A DNA stretch of 64,000 nucleotides from JAPOXR01 sp965214695 (GTDB taxonomy: Bacteria > Pseudomonadota > Alphaproteobacteria > Rhodobacterales > Rhodobacteraceae), in contig OZ243967.1 of NCBI GenBank assembly GCA_965214695.1, positions 1,860,001 through 1,924,000 of the forward strand. Reading direction: 5' to 3'. Both the position numbers and the translations under genes were made by a program. Every line of letters begins with the position of its first letter. Position 1 is the first letter of the stretch. The notes beneath the pieces are model-generated. The model had not been told where the DNA came from. It saw nothing but the letters and a program-made list of their open reading frames with translations, and did not search any database. Shown one piece after another: positions 27,557 to 36,786 of the stretch.

Positions 27557-28705
27557 ATGACCGGGTTTCATGCATTGGGGGCCGCAGTCATCGGGACTGG
27601 ATTTATCGGCACCGTGCATACCGAGGCGCTGAGACGGTTGGGCGTCTGCGTTCATGGCGTACTCGGTTCCAGCGCGGAACGCGGCGCCGAGCGGGCGCCG
27701 ATGATGGGTGCCGCCAGATCGTACAGATCCCTTGATGACCTGCTTTCGGACGACGCGGTCGATGTTGTCCATGTGACGTCTCCAAATCACGCCCATTACA
27801 GCCAGGTTCGGGATATCCTCGCCGCCGGCAAGCATGTCGTGTGCGAAAAACCCCTTGCACTGAATTCGGCGCAGTCTGCCGAAATGCTGGAGTGGGAGAG
27901 GCGGTCGGACAGGATCTGCGCCGTCAATTACAACATTCGTTTCTATCCGCTCAATCAGCATGCAAGGCAAATGGCAGCCGATGGCAGCCTGGGAACGATC
28001 CGCCTCGTCACCGGACACTACCTGCAAGACTGGCTGGCCAGGGATACCGACTGGAACTGGCGGCTGGAGACCGAGTCCGGCGGCGCACTGCGCTCGTTCG
28101 GGGACATCGGCACGCACTGGTTCGACTTGACGAGCTTCATTTCAGGTCTTCAGGTTACAGAAGTCTTCGCCGAACTGACGACATTCGTCAATCCGCGCTA
28201 CCAGCCGATGGGCCCGGTGGAGACCTTCGGCAGGGGCGGTGGCGGCGGTGCCATTGCCCGCGAAATCACCACTGACGACAGCGCACTTGTCCTGTTCCGC
28301 TACCAGAATGGTGCCAGGGGAAGCGTGGCAGTGAGCCAGGTCAGCTGCGGCCGCAAGAACGCCCTGCAATGGGAAATCGATGGAACGCACGCGGCAACGG
28401 CCTGGCACTCGGAATCACCGGACCGCCTTTGGATCGGGCACCGGGACGAGCCGAACCAAATTCTCAGCCGGGATGCCGCCTTGATGAATCCAGCCGGAGC
28501 GGCAGCGGCCAACCTTCCGGGCGGACATGTTGAAGGCTTCGCCGACACCTTCTACGCGCTCTACAAGGAGGTTTACGCGGCGGTCCTGAAGGGGCTGCGC
28601 CCATCCGACCCGCCATATGCAACATTCAGCGACGGACACAGGTCAATGCTCGTGTGTGACGCCGTCCTGAAGAGCGCCGGAACCGGTCAATGGGCGGAAG
28701 TCTAG
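27557..28705 (+). CDS. Gfo/Idh/MocA-family oxidoreductase (first of three)
   Basis: A 382-residue NAD(P)-dependent sugar or cyclitol dehydrogenase. The N-terminal Rossmann motif is AAVIGTGFIGTVH (8-20) and the family's EKP loop is VVCEKPLALN. The second domain carries GDIGTHWFDL, with the histidine expected in the active site. It lies 46 bases after the SDR gene, and its end is 35 bases before the isomerase gene. Members oxidise one hydroxyl of inositols, glucose derivatives or similar compounds. The actual substrate is unknown. Confidence 0.87.
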   Translation: MTGFHALGAAVIGTGFIGTVHTEALRRLGVCVHGVLGSSAERGAERAPMMGAARSYRSLDDLLSDDAVDVVHVTSPNHAHYSQVRDILAAGKHVVCEKPLALNSAQSAEMLEWERRSDRICAVNYNIRFYPLNQHARQMAADGSLGTIRLVTGHYLQDWLARDTDWNWRLETESGGALRSFGDIGTHWFDLTSFISGLQVTEVFAELTTFVNPRYQPMGPVETFGRGGGGGAIAREITTDDSALVLFRYQNGARGSVAVSQVSCGRKNALQWEIDGTHAATAWHSESPDRLWIGHRDEPNQILSRDAALMNPAGAAAANLPGGHVEGFADTFYALYKEVYAAVLKGLRPSDPPYATFSDGHRSMLVCDAVLKSAGTGQWAEV

Positions 28706-28740
28706 GCCAGGGAGTGCCAGCGATTGGCAAGGAGGAGAAC

Positions 28741-29655
28741 ATGAAACTCGGTATTCTCACCGCTCCGTTTCCCCAGATGGAATTGATGGATGTCGCCGAC
28801 TGGGCCGTTTCCGAGGGGTTTACGGCGATGGAAATCGCCTGCTGGCCGGTCTCGACGGGTGCAACCCGCCGCTATGCAGGAACGACACATATCGACTGTG
28901 CCGGCGTTTCGGGCAACGCGGCGACGGATATCGCCGGTCAGCTTGCGGATAAGGGACTCGCGGTTTCCGGTCTCGGATACTATCCCAATCCGCTCCACCC
29001 GGAGGCAGACCACCGGGACCTGGTCATCACCCATCTGAAACGGGTCGTTGATTGCGCGTCCGACATGGGTGTCGGCGTCGTGAACACCTTCTGCGGGGGC
29101 GACGCCGCCCTCAACCTGGACGACAACTGGACGCGGGCGCAGGAGATCTGGCCTGACATCATCGCATATTCCAGGGACAAGGGTGTTCAGCTTGCCTTCG
29201 AGAACTGCCCGATGATTTTCAGCTACGATGAATGGCCCGCCGGACACAACATCGCCTATTCGCCGAGAATTTGGAGGAGAATCCTGGAGGATTGGAATGG
29301 CGGCGTGAAAATGAACTTCGATCCCAGCCATCTCGTTCTTCAGATGATCGACATGTCCCGCTTCATTCACGAATTCGGGGCGAACATGGTGCATGTGCAT
29401 GCCAAGGATCTCATGATCGATGATGATGGTCTCTATGAACGTGGTGTGCTGTCGGCTGGCATGGGCTGGCAGATTCCCCGCATGCCCGGACTGGGCGATG
29501 TCGACTGGCCAACATTCTTTGCCGGCCTCCTTCGTGCGGGCTATCGCGGGTCGATCATCATCGAACACGAAGACAGGGATTTCGAGGGATCCGACGATTT
29601 GGTGAAACAGGGATTTCGGCTGGCGAAAAAGATCCTGTCACCCTATTGCGTCTGA
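28741..29655 (+). CDS. sugar phosphate isomerase/epimerase-like TIM barrel protein
   Basis: A 304-residue protein of the AP-endonuclease 2/xylose isomerase-like superfamily (IolE, IolI and hydroxypyruvate isomerase relatives). Metal-binding residues are seen in LAFENCPM, MNFDPSHLVLQ, HVHAKDLMID and SIIIEHEDRDF. Such enzymes isomerise, epimerise or dehydrate keto-sugars and keto-inositols. AAGGAGG lies just before the ATG. With the neighbouring dehydrogenases it forms the usual set for converting an oxidised sugar or cyclitol. Confidence 0.85.
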   Translation: MKLGILTAPFPQMELMDVADWAVSEGFTAMEIACWPVSTGATRRYAGTTHIDCAGVSGNAATDIAGQLADKGLAVSGLGYYPNPLHPEADHRDLVITHLKRVVDCASDMGVGVVNTFCGGDAALNLDDNWTRAQEIWPDIIAYSRDKGVQLAFENCPMIFSYDEWPAGHNIAYSPRIWRRILEDWNGGVKMNFDPSHLVLQMIDMSRFIHEFGANMVHVHAKDLMIDDDGLYERGVLSAGMGWQIPRMPGLGDVDWPTFFAGLLRAGYRGSIIIEHEDRDFEGSDDLVKQGFRLAKKILSPYCV

Positions 29656-29713
29656 TGTCCATCCTCGACGACCTTTTGGCCCGATTCAAACAGCAACAGG
29701 AAAGGAAACCACG

Positions 29714-30739
29714 ATGAGAAAATCACTGACGGCCTTGGCCATGGTCGCCATCGGCATGGGTCTGCCGGGCGGCGCATTCGCATCCGATTACACGATTGGC
29801 GTCTCCAACACGGTTCAGGGTAATGGCTGGCGCGAGCAAATGATCTGCGCGATCAAGGCACAAGCCCTTGCATCCGGGCAGGTTGCATCGCTCAACATCG
29901 CCCACCGAAACACGGATGCGGCCGGCCAGCTTGAGGACATCCGAAACCTCATCCAGGCTGGTGTTGACGCCATTATCATCAATCCGTCCAATCCTGATGG
30001 CCTCAACGCCGCCATTCAGGAAGCAACCGACGCCGGCATTGTCGTTGTTGCCGTGGACCAGGCGGTGAGCGCACCATCCGCGTATGTCCTCTCCAACAAC
30101 CAGGAGGAATACGCGTATCTTGGCGCCAGTTGGTTGTTCGAGCAACTGGGTGGCGAGGGTGACGTTGTCTACATGCGTGGAGCCGCCGGCGCATCGGCCG
30201 ACAGCGACCGGGATGCCGGATTCAAGCGCGCGCTTGCCGAGCATCCGGGTATCAATGTCGTCCACGAGGTCTTTACCGGGTGGCAACAGGACCAGGGCAA
30301 ACAGCAGATGCTCGATTTCCTCGCCACCGGCATTCCGCTGGATGGTGTGTGGACAAGCGGTATCGACAACGTCATCGTTGATGCGTTTCTCGAATCCGAT
30401 TCCCCGCTCGTTCCGATCGTGGGGGCTGACAATGCCGGATTTGTCGGCATGCTCAGTTCCGTCGACGGCCTGGTCGGTGCGGCGGTCACAAATCCGGGTT
30501 CGGTTGGAGGAGCGGGAATCACCCTCGCATTGAACATCCTCGGCGGCGACATGCCGAGTGATCAGACGGTGCTGGTCGATCCGGCTCTCTGGGAGAACCA
30601 GACCGAAGACGGCAAGGCAATGCTCGCGGCCGCTGACAACCCCGATCTCGACCCCGAGTGGCCGGTCAGCGTGTCGGTTTCCGGATGGACGACCTACAGC
30701 ATGGAGCAGATCATCTCCTGCAAGGGTCCGGGCGAGTGA
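29714..30739 (+). CDS. periplasmic sugar-binding protein of a CUT2-type ABC importer
   Basis: A 341-residue solute-binding protein of the ribose/inositol type (Peripla_BP_4). A signal peptide ends near residue 23 (GGAFA-SDYTIGV). DIRNLIQAGVDAIIINPSNPDG is a hallmark of this class (quoted parts: DIRNLIQAGVD, IIINPSNPDG), and the hinge region VVAVDQAVSAP follows. AAAGGAAACC precedes the ATG. It delivers the substrate to the permeases encoded downstream. A hairpin after the gene probably stabilises its message relative to the membrane genes. Confidence 0.9.
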   Translation: MRKSLTALAMVAIGMGLPGGAFASDYTIGVSNTVQGNGWREQMICAIKAQALASGQVASLNIAHRNTDAAGQLEDIRNLIQAGVDAIIINPSNPDGLNAAIQEATDAGIVVVAVDQAVSAPSAYVLSNNQEEYAYLGASWLFEQLGGEGDVVYMRGAAGASADSDRDAGFKRALAEHPGINVVHEVFTGWQQDQGKQQMLDFLATGIPLDGVWTSGIDNVIVDAFLESDSPLVPIVGADNAGFVGMLSSVDGLVGAAVTNPGSVGGAGITLALNILGGDMPSDQTVLVDPALWENQTEDGKAMLAAADNPDLDPEWPVSVSVSGWTTYSMEQIISCKGPGE

Positions 30740-30772
30740 TCGAGTAGCTGCAACCCGTCGAATCAAGTCTCT

Positions 30773-30798
30773 CCGGCTTCCGAACAATCGGGAGCCGG
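30773..30798 (+). terminator. intra-operon hairpin after the binding-protein gene
   Basis: CCGGCTTCCG-AACAAT-CGGGAGCCGG forms a 10-bp stem with one mismatch, 34 bases after the stop codon. No T-tract follows, so it is more likely a message-stabilising or attenuating stem than a full terminator. Confidence 0.5.
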
Positions 30799-30837
30799 AA
30801 ATTCCCCGGTGCCGATCGAAGCGAGGCCGAGAACGTC

Positions 30838-32337
30838 TTGTCCGATGCACGGATCCCCCTGCTTGAAGCATCACGTGTAGCCAAGGCATTCGGTGCCGTT
30901 CAAGCACTGACGAACGCATCGCTGGAGGTGTACCCGGGCGAGGTCGTGGCGCTCCTCGGGGCAAACGGTGCCGGAAAATCGACGCTCGTGAAGATTCTGA
31001 CCGGTGCCTTGCGCCCGGACCGCGGGCACGTCAAGATCAGGGGCAGGGATCTCAAGGTGTCGTCGCCAAGCGACGCACGCAAGTCGGGCCTGATCCCCGT
31101 CTATCAGGAATCATCGATGATTCCCGATCTCACCGTGGCCGACAATCTGCGCCTGACCAATACCAGGGTCGAGCCGTTCCGCCGCTGGCTCGACGAGCTG
31201 GGCAGCGGAAATTTGAGACTGGGCGCGCAGGTCGGTGAACTTCCGCTGGCAACATTGAGAATCCTGGATCTCGCAAGAGCGCTTGCCGATGAGCCGGCCG
31301 TGCTCCTCCTGGACGAAATGACGGCTGCACTTCCTACGGATCTGGTTCAAAGGGTGCTGGAGGTCGTCAGAAGTCAGAAGAGCCGGGATTGCGGCATCAT
31401 TTTCATCTCCCACCGCTTTGTCGAAATCGCCGCCATGTGTGACCGGGCTTCGGTGTTGCGCGACGGAAGAACGGTTGGCGCACTTGATATCGAGGCTGGA
31501 GTCGAGGACAGGATCGTCGAAATGATGCTCGGCGGAAACATCGGAGCCGGCAGTGCGACGAAAATTGCCAATGGCGAAATCGCCAGCCCGACCGGCGAAC
31601 CGCGCCTCTCGGCAAAAGGACTTTCCGCCGGCGGGAAGCTTGCCGACGTGTCCTTCGAATTGCGGCGAGGAGAAGTCCTTGGTGTCGCGGCGCTGGAAGG
31701 TCAGGGCCAGGAGGAGTTGTTCGAGGTGCTTTCGGGATTTGAAAGGCCAAGCGAGGGCATTATCGAGGTCGAGGGGGTGCCGGTGTCGTTCCATCATCCT
31801 GCCGACGCCATTGAAGCCGGGTTGGCCTATGTGCCTGGGGACCGGGCAGCCGCCCTGCTGATGCAACGCTCCGTCCACGAGAACATCGCCCTGCCGTTTT
31901 CCGCACGGGTCTCGTCCTGGGGCGCGATATCCCGGAAGCGTGAAGCGGGACATGTGCTGGAGGCAATTGAAAGGCTGCAGATCGACACAAGGGCGCAGGG
32001 CGAAGTGCGCCGCCTGTCCGGTGGCAACCAGCAAAAGGTCACCATAGGTCGGTGGGTTGCAACCGGCGCCGAAATTCTGCTTCTATTCGACCCGACTCGA
32101 GGAATCGATATCCGCACGAAGCGGCAAATCTATCCACTGATGCGGGAATTTGCGGTGCAGGGTGCGTCGGTGCTCTATTACACCTCCGAGTTGGAGGAAA
32201 TTCCGCTGGTTTGCGACCGTGTCATCGTCATGTTCAACGGACGAATCGTCACCACGATGACTGCGTCCGATGCCGATGAATCATCCCTGATGAGAGCGGC
32301 GTATGGCCTGGCGCGCGCATCGAACGAAAGCACGTGA
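30838..32337 (+). CDS. CUT2-type ABC importer ATPase with two nucleotide-binding domains
   Basis: A 499-residue duplicated ATPase of the RbsA/MglA kind. The first domain has Walker A GANGAGKST (41-49) and Walker B AVLLLDEMTAAL. Its signature region reads GELPLATLRILDLARAL, without the LSxGQ motif, and DEPT is changed to DEMT. The second domain has the usual degenerate P-loop (LEGQGQEE), an intact signature LSGGNQQKV, and LLLFDPTRGID. The start is TTG. It overlaps the first permease gene (TGATG). It powers uptake of the substrate bound by the upstream protein. Confidence 0.9.
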   Translation: MSDARIPLLEASRVAKAFGAVQALTNASLEVYPGEVVALLGANGAGKSTLVKILTGALRPDRGHVKIRGRDLKVSSPSDARKSGLIPVYQESSMIPDLTVADNLRLTNTRVEPFRRWLDELGSGNLRLGAQVGELPLATLRILDLARALADEPAVLLLDEMTAALPTDLVQRVLEVVRSQKSRDCGIIFISHRFVEIAAMCDRASVLRDGRTVGALDIEAGVEDRIVEMMLGGNIGAGSATKIANGEIASPTGEPRLSAKGLSAGGKLADVSFELRRGEVLGVAALEGQGQEELFEVLSGFERPSEGIIEVEGVPVSFHHPADAIEAGLAYVPGDRAAALLMQRSVHENIALPFSARVSSWGAISRKREAGHVLEAIERLQIDTRAQGEVRRLSGGNQQKVTIGRWVATGAEILLLFDPTRGIDIRTKRQIYPLMREFAVQGASVLYYTSELEEIPLVCDRVIVMFNGRIVTTMTASDADESSLMRAAYGLARASNEST

Positions 32338-33317
32338 TGGGCATCTTCCGAAAGGAAAGCTGGAATTTCGGCCTCCTGGCCATACTTGTGCTGCTGCTCC
32401 TGCTGACAAAATTCGTGCAACCGAACTACGGGGCGAGTGGTATCGAAGGACTTGCGCAGGCCGCACTTCCATATGCGTTTGCAGCCTCGGCCCAGGCCAT
32501 CGTCGTGATCGCCGGCGGCATAGATCTTTCGATTGCCTCGATGATGGCCGTGACCAGCGTTGCCGCCGCCGTGTTGATGGAAGGCTCCACCGAGGCGGCG
32601 GCAATCTGGATCACGCTGTTCATTCTGGTCCTGGGCACTGCGATGGGCGCCCTGAACGGTTTGCTGATCGTCGTGACGCGGGTTCCCGACATTGTCGTGA
32701 CCCTGGCGATGCTGTTCGTTTGGGAAGGCGTCGCCCTGATGATTCTCAAGGCGCCGGGGGGCGGTGCGTCTGAATGGCTGATGGGTCTGCCGATCGGATC
32801 CGTTGACCTGCCCGGCATTCCCGAGAGCGCAACTGCATTCCTGCCCAAATCGCTGCTGCTGCTGGTTGCCTGCGTCGCAATCGTCTGGGTTCCATTGCGG
32901 CAATCCAGGGTCGGTCTGCAAATCTATGCGATAGGGTCCAGCGAGGAAGCTGCATATCGAACAGGCGTGCCGGTACGACGATCAAAGATCGCCGCCTATG
33001 CGGCGGCCGGCCTGTTCGCCGCCATGGGCGGCCTGGTTCTTACCGCCTCCACTGGAATCGGCGCGCCGATTCCCGGTCCGTACCTGCTTGCAAGCGTTGC
33101 AGCGGTCGTGCTGGGAGGCGTGGTGCTGGGAGGTGGAAGGGGTGGCCTGGTGGGACCAATCATTGCCGTCTTCATACTCAGGCTGGTGCGAACAATTCTT
33201 ACGTTCCTGTCAGTCGATCCCAACGTCACGACGATCATCGAGGGCACAATCATGGTTGCCGTGGTCATGGTCGGCGGTGTCCTGGCGTTGCGAGCACGCC
33301 GGAGGAAAGCGACATGA
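32337..33317 (+). CDS. CUT2-type ABC importer permease (first)
   Basis: A 326-residue integral membrane protein of the RbsC type (BPD_transp_2) with 8-10 predicted helices. Family segments are VVIAGGIDLSIASMMAV, GALNGLLIVVTRVPDIVVTL and LGGVVLGGGRGG. The ATG at 32337 overlaps the ATPase stop. Together with the next gene it probably forms a heterodimeric channel, whereas RbsC systems use one permease. Confidence 0.88.
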   Translation: MGIFRKESWNFGLLAILVLLLLLTKFVQPNYGASGIEGLAQAALPYAFAASAQAIVVIAGGIDLSIASMMAVTSVAAAVLMEGSTEAAAIWITLFILVLGTAMGALNGLLIVVTRVPDIVVTLAMLFVWEGVALMILKAPGGGASEWLMGLPIGSVDLPGIPESATAFLPKSLLLLVACVAIVWVPLRQSRVGLQIYAIGSSEEAAYRTGVPVRRSKIAAYAAAGLFAAMGGLVLTASTGIGAPIPGPYLLASVAAVVLGGVVLGGGRGGLVGPIIAVFILRLVRTILTFLSVDPNVTTIIEGTIMVAVVMVGGVLALRARRRKAT

Positions 33318-34288
33318 CGGAGGTTGCTGCAGTCGGCACCGCGACCCGCGTCAAGCGGTTCCTGGGCGAGTATCCTGTCGTATCCCTGCTCCTGCTTCTC
33401 GCCGCCCTGGTCGTGGCGCTCGAATTCATACGTCCGGGCATTGTCAACGAGCGATGGATCGCCAATACCATCAAGTTCGCCATTCCCCTGGCGATGCTGG
33501 CATCCTGCCAAACGCTCACCATGCTGACAGGCGGCATTGACCTCTCGGTGGGCACGATCGCCACGATCAGTTCATTCGTGATGGCGACGCAGGTGCCCAT
33601 TTCGGGACCGGCGGCGGCAATCTTCGTGGCGATCGTGCCAGCGGTGGTGTTGGGAATGGTGAACGGATTCGGCGTTGGCGTGTGCCGGGTGCATCCCTTG
33701 ATCATGACGCTTGGAACGGGCTTGATCGGCATTGGATGCCTCCAGGTCTACCAGCGATTCGTCATCGCCACCGGCTCCGAGGTTCCGGGATTCCTCGCCT
33801 GGCTGGGCACGGGCCGGCACGGGACATTGCCGCACTCGCTTCTGCTGTTCGTGCCTTTCGCAGCGGCCGTGATATTCATGCTGCGCCGAACCGGCTTCGG
33901 ACGGCTTCTCTACGCACTCGGAGAAAACGAGAATGCATCGCGCCTCGCCGGTGTTCGAGAATGGCAGGTCTACATCGCGCTGTATGCACTTTCGGGGTTG
34001 ATCGCGGGCATTTCCGGTCTCTTGTATCTCGGCCTCATCAAGGCCCCGTCGCTTTCCCTGGTTGAACCGCGCCTCTTGCCGGCGGTCGCAGCCGCCGTCA
34101 TCGGAGGCACGTCAATCTTCGGCGGACGGGGAACCTATTCCGGCACCATCGTCGGCGCGCTCATCCTGACAGTGCTGACTACCATGTTGACGGTGATGCA
34201 GATTCCCGAGGGAACTCGCAGATTGCTCTTCGGAGCCATCATCTTGGCCGTAACCGCAGTTTATCTTAGGCTGACCGAGGACGGTTGA
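33314..34288 (+). CDS. CUT2-type ABC importer permease (second)
   Basis: A 324-residue RbsC-type permease with the same family features as its neighbour: LTGGIDLSVGTIATIS, GFGVGVCRVHPLIMTLG and VIGGTSIFGGRGTYSGT. The ATG overlaps the first permease stop by four bases (ATGA). The second permease suggests a hetero-oligomeric importer. Confidence 0.88.
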   Translation: MTEVAAVGTATRVKRFLGEYPVVSLLLLLAALVVALEFIRPGIVNERWIANTIKFAIPLAMLASCQTLTMLTGGIDLSVGTIATISSFVMATQVPISGPAAAIFVAIVPAVVLGMVNGFGVGVCRVHPLIMTLGTGLIGIGCLQVYQRFVIATGSEVPGFLAWLGTGRHGTLPHSLLLFVPFAAAVIFMLRRTGFGRLLYALGENENASRLAGVREWQVYIALYALSGLIAGISGLLYLGLIKAPSLSLVEPRLLPAVAAAVIGGTSIFGGRGTYSGTIVGALILTVLTTMLTVMQIPEGTRRLLFGAIILAVTAVYLRLTEDG

Positions 34289-34308
34289 TCCCAATTGGAG
34301 CAAGACGA

Positions 34309-35382
34309 ATGACATATCGCGTTGCCGGCATCAGTTTCGACCACATGCATATGGGTGACCTGCTCAGGATGGTGCACAACCATCCGGAAGCCGAGATTGC
34401 CGGCATTTTCGATCCCGACCCGGATCGGATGCAGGGAGCAATCGCCGAGTTCGACATTCCGCCCGACCGTGTGTTCACGGATTTGGAGGCGTGTGTGTGT
34501 GCCTCCCGGCCCGACCTGGCCATCCTTTGCGTCGCCACCGCCAGCCATGCGGCGTATACCGAAAAACTGGCGGCGCTCGGCGTAAATGTCATGGTCGAGA
34601 AGCCGTTCGCAGCCACTGCCGACGATGCCCGCCACATGATCGGGGTAATGAAGGAGGCGGACAGATTGCTGGCGATTAACTGGCCGCTGGCCTGGGTCGA
34701 AAGCCATGTGACGGCGAAGCGCTGGATCGATGAAGGGAGAATTGGAAAACTGATCGAGGTGCATTCGTACGGCGGCAATCGCGGACCACTCTATCATCTC
34801 GCCGACAAGGTTGAAGTCTCGCGCCAGGAGGTTGAACGCCAGAAGCCGACATCCTGGTGGTACCGGCGGGCGTCAGGCGGTGGTAGCCTTCTCGACTATC
34901 TCGGCTACGGTGCCACACTGGCAACCTGGTACATGAACGGTGAAGCCCCGCTCGAAGTCACCGGCGTATGGGATGCCGGCGGCGAGGTGGAAGTCGATCA
35001 GCACTCGATTACAATCTGCAGATACAGTTTCGGCCTGTCGAAGATGGAAACACGCTGGGGCACATTCACTGACCCATGGACGATTCAGCCGCAGCCAAAA
35101 TGTGGCTTCGTTCTGGTCGGCGAAGAAGGGACGATTTCCAGCTACGACTATGATGAATTCATCACGGTTCAAACACGGTCCCAACCGAACTGCACACGAG
35201 TTCCCGTCGATCCATTGCCGGTAGGCAGACGAAACGGCATTGAATATGTGCTCGGTTGCATCGCCAGGGAGGTAAAGCCGGAAGGCTGTCTTGATCCGGC
35301 CTTGTGCCTCACCGCTCAGCGAATCATTGACACCGCATTCCAGTCGGCCGAATCCCGTTGCACCATGGCGTTGCTGCCATGA
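34309..35382 (+). CDS. Gfo/Idh/MocA-family oxidoreductase (second of three)
   Basis: A 357-residue dehydrogenase-like protein. It starts at ATG 34309 with GGAG nine bases upstream. The Rossmann strand reads YRVAGISFDHMHMGDLL instead of the glycine-rich GxGxxG of its paralogues, so cofactor binding may differ. The EKP loop is present (VMVEKPFAAT). The C-terminal domain holds GSLLDYLGYGATL where the catalytic histidine is commonly found as Gxx-D-x-G-x-H. It may act on an intermediate made by the other two enzymes. Confidence 0.82.
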   Translation: MTYRVAGISFDHMHMGDLLRMVHNHPEAEIAGIFDPDPDRMQGAIAEFDIPPDRVFTDLEACVCASRPDLAILCVATASHAAYTEKLAALGVNVMVEKPFAATADDARHMIGVMKEADRLLAINWPLAWVESHVTAKRWIDEGRIGKLIEVHSYGGNRGPLYHLADKVEVSRQEVERQKPTSWWYRRASGGGSLLDYLGYGATLATWYMNGEAPLEVTGVWDAGGEVEVDQHSITICRYSFGLSKMETRWGTFTDPWTIQPQPKCGFVLVGEEGTISSYDYDEFITVQTRSQPNCTRVPVDPLPVGRRNGIEYVLGCIAREVKPEGCLDPALCLTAQRIIDTAFQSAESRCTMALLP

Positions 35383-36473
35383 CCGACAAGACACCTACGG
35401 AAGACGAATATGCGCTGAAACCGGTCGCGCTCGAGCAAGTTCCGGCACCGGACGTGGATTATCTTCCGCCGGCGCCGCAGGCCTATTCACCAAGACTCGC
35501 GCTCGTCGGGGCCGGCGGAATAGCAGGCTCCCACCTCGACGCCTATCGCACGGCAGGCTGGGATGTTGCCGTCATTGCCAGCCGAACGTTGGAAAAGGCC
35601 ATCGCCCGACGAGACGAGTACTATCCCGGCGCCAGGGCGACCGACAATGTCGCAAGCGTATTCGCCGACCCGGCGATAGAGGTGGTGGATTTGACCCCTC
35701 ATCCCGAAGATCGCATCCCCTTGATCGAAGAGGCAATCAAGGCCGGCAAACACGTGCTTTCACAAAAACCGTTCGTTGCCGATCTCGAGGAGGGCGAAAG
35801 GCTGGCGAGGCTCGCCGACGACCACGGTGTGAAGCTGGCCGTCAACCAGAATGGACGCTGGTCTCCGCACATGGCGTGGATGCGAAACGCCGCCCGGGCC
35901 GGACTCATAGGCGCACCGGTCGGCGTTCATTTGTCTGTCCATTGGGACCATTCCTGGATCGTCGGCACGCCATTCGAGGACATTGAGGATCTGATACTTT
36001 ACGATTTCGGCATTCACTGGTTCGATTTCCTGGTCAGCCTCGTCGGCAGCCGCGCCCGCACCGTGCGGGCCACCCGATGCTTCGCCGACGGGCAGACGGC
36101 GAGAATTCCGATGTTCGCCCAGTGCATCGTTGAACTTGAGGGCGGGCAGGCGAGTCTTGTTTTTGACGGCGGAACCAAATTCGTAACCCATGCCACCGCA
36201 TTCGTGGGCGGAACGGAAGGCACGATGTCGAGCCAGGGGCCCGATTTCGGACGCCAGAACGTTACATTGACGACCAGACAGGGAATTGCCGAAGCGTCCC
36301 TGGAGGGGAACTGGTTCAACGATGGATTTCGCGGTGCCATGGGCGAACTGCTCTCGGCGATTGAAAGCGATCGAACTCCCGTCAACGGGGTGCGGGAAAA
36401 TCTTGAAAGCCTGCGATTGACCTTTGCAGCCGTGCAATCCTCGCATACCGGACAGGCTGTCTCATTGACGTGA
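35379..36473 (+). CDS. Gfo/Idh/MocA-family oxidoreductase (third of three)
   Basis: A 364-residue dehydrogenase with a ~40-residue leader before the Rossmann motif LALVGAGGIAGSHLDAY. The EKP loop is changed to VLSQKPFVAD, keeping the lysine-proline pair. The second domain carries LYDFGIHWFDFLVSL with the conserved histidine. Its ATG overlaps the stop of the previous gene (ATGA), so the two are translationally coupled. It is the last gene of the sugar/cyclitol operon. Confidence 0.85.
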   Translation: MTDKTPTEDEYALKPVALEQVPAPDVDYLPPAPQAYSPRLALVGAGGIAGSHLDAYRTAGWDVAVIASRTLEKAIARRDEYYPGARATDNVASVFADPAIEVVDLTPHPEDRIPLIEEAIKAGKHVLSQKPFVADLEEGERLARLADDHGVKLAVNQNGRWSPHMAWMRNAARAGLIGAPVGVHLSVHWDHSWIVGTPFEDIEDLILYDFGIHWFDFLVSLVGSRARTVRATRCFADGQTARIPMFAQCIVELEGGQASLVFDGGTKFVTHATAFVGGTEGTMSSQGPDFGRQNVTLTTRQGIAEASLEGNWFNDGFRGAMGELLSAIESDRTPVNGVRENLESLRLTFAAVQSSHTGQAVSLT

Positions 36474-36786
36474 CCCAGTCGAGAAACGCCGGGCACAACC
36501 CATCCGTGAATCACCTGGCCAGGTGTTACCTGTCCGGTGGACCGCCACCGATCCCCTTCAGGAGACCCGCTGGCCACAAGCTGCCATGATTTGCCGCCGC
36601 CACGCATTCCCGGACAGGCGAGATATCGTCCCGTTGTTGCATCACTTGAATTCGAGAACAGTTATCCTGGCGGACGAACAGCGATCGCTTGCGATCACCT
36701 GGCAGATTGGTCAATGCGGGCAACGACAGGGTCCGTATCCGGTCGGATTGTGACGTGTTGCTTCCGGCGATGACGAGGAGATCAAA
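36474..36786. other. 313-bp intergenic region with a 14-bp palindrome
   Basis: It separates the carbohydrate operon from the NCS2 permease gene. CACCTGGCCAGGTG at 36512-36525 is a perfect palindrome, and GGTGG-ACCG-CCACC follows at 36536-36549. Either may be an operator or part of a transcript end. No gene is supported. Confidence 0.4.
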
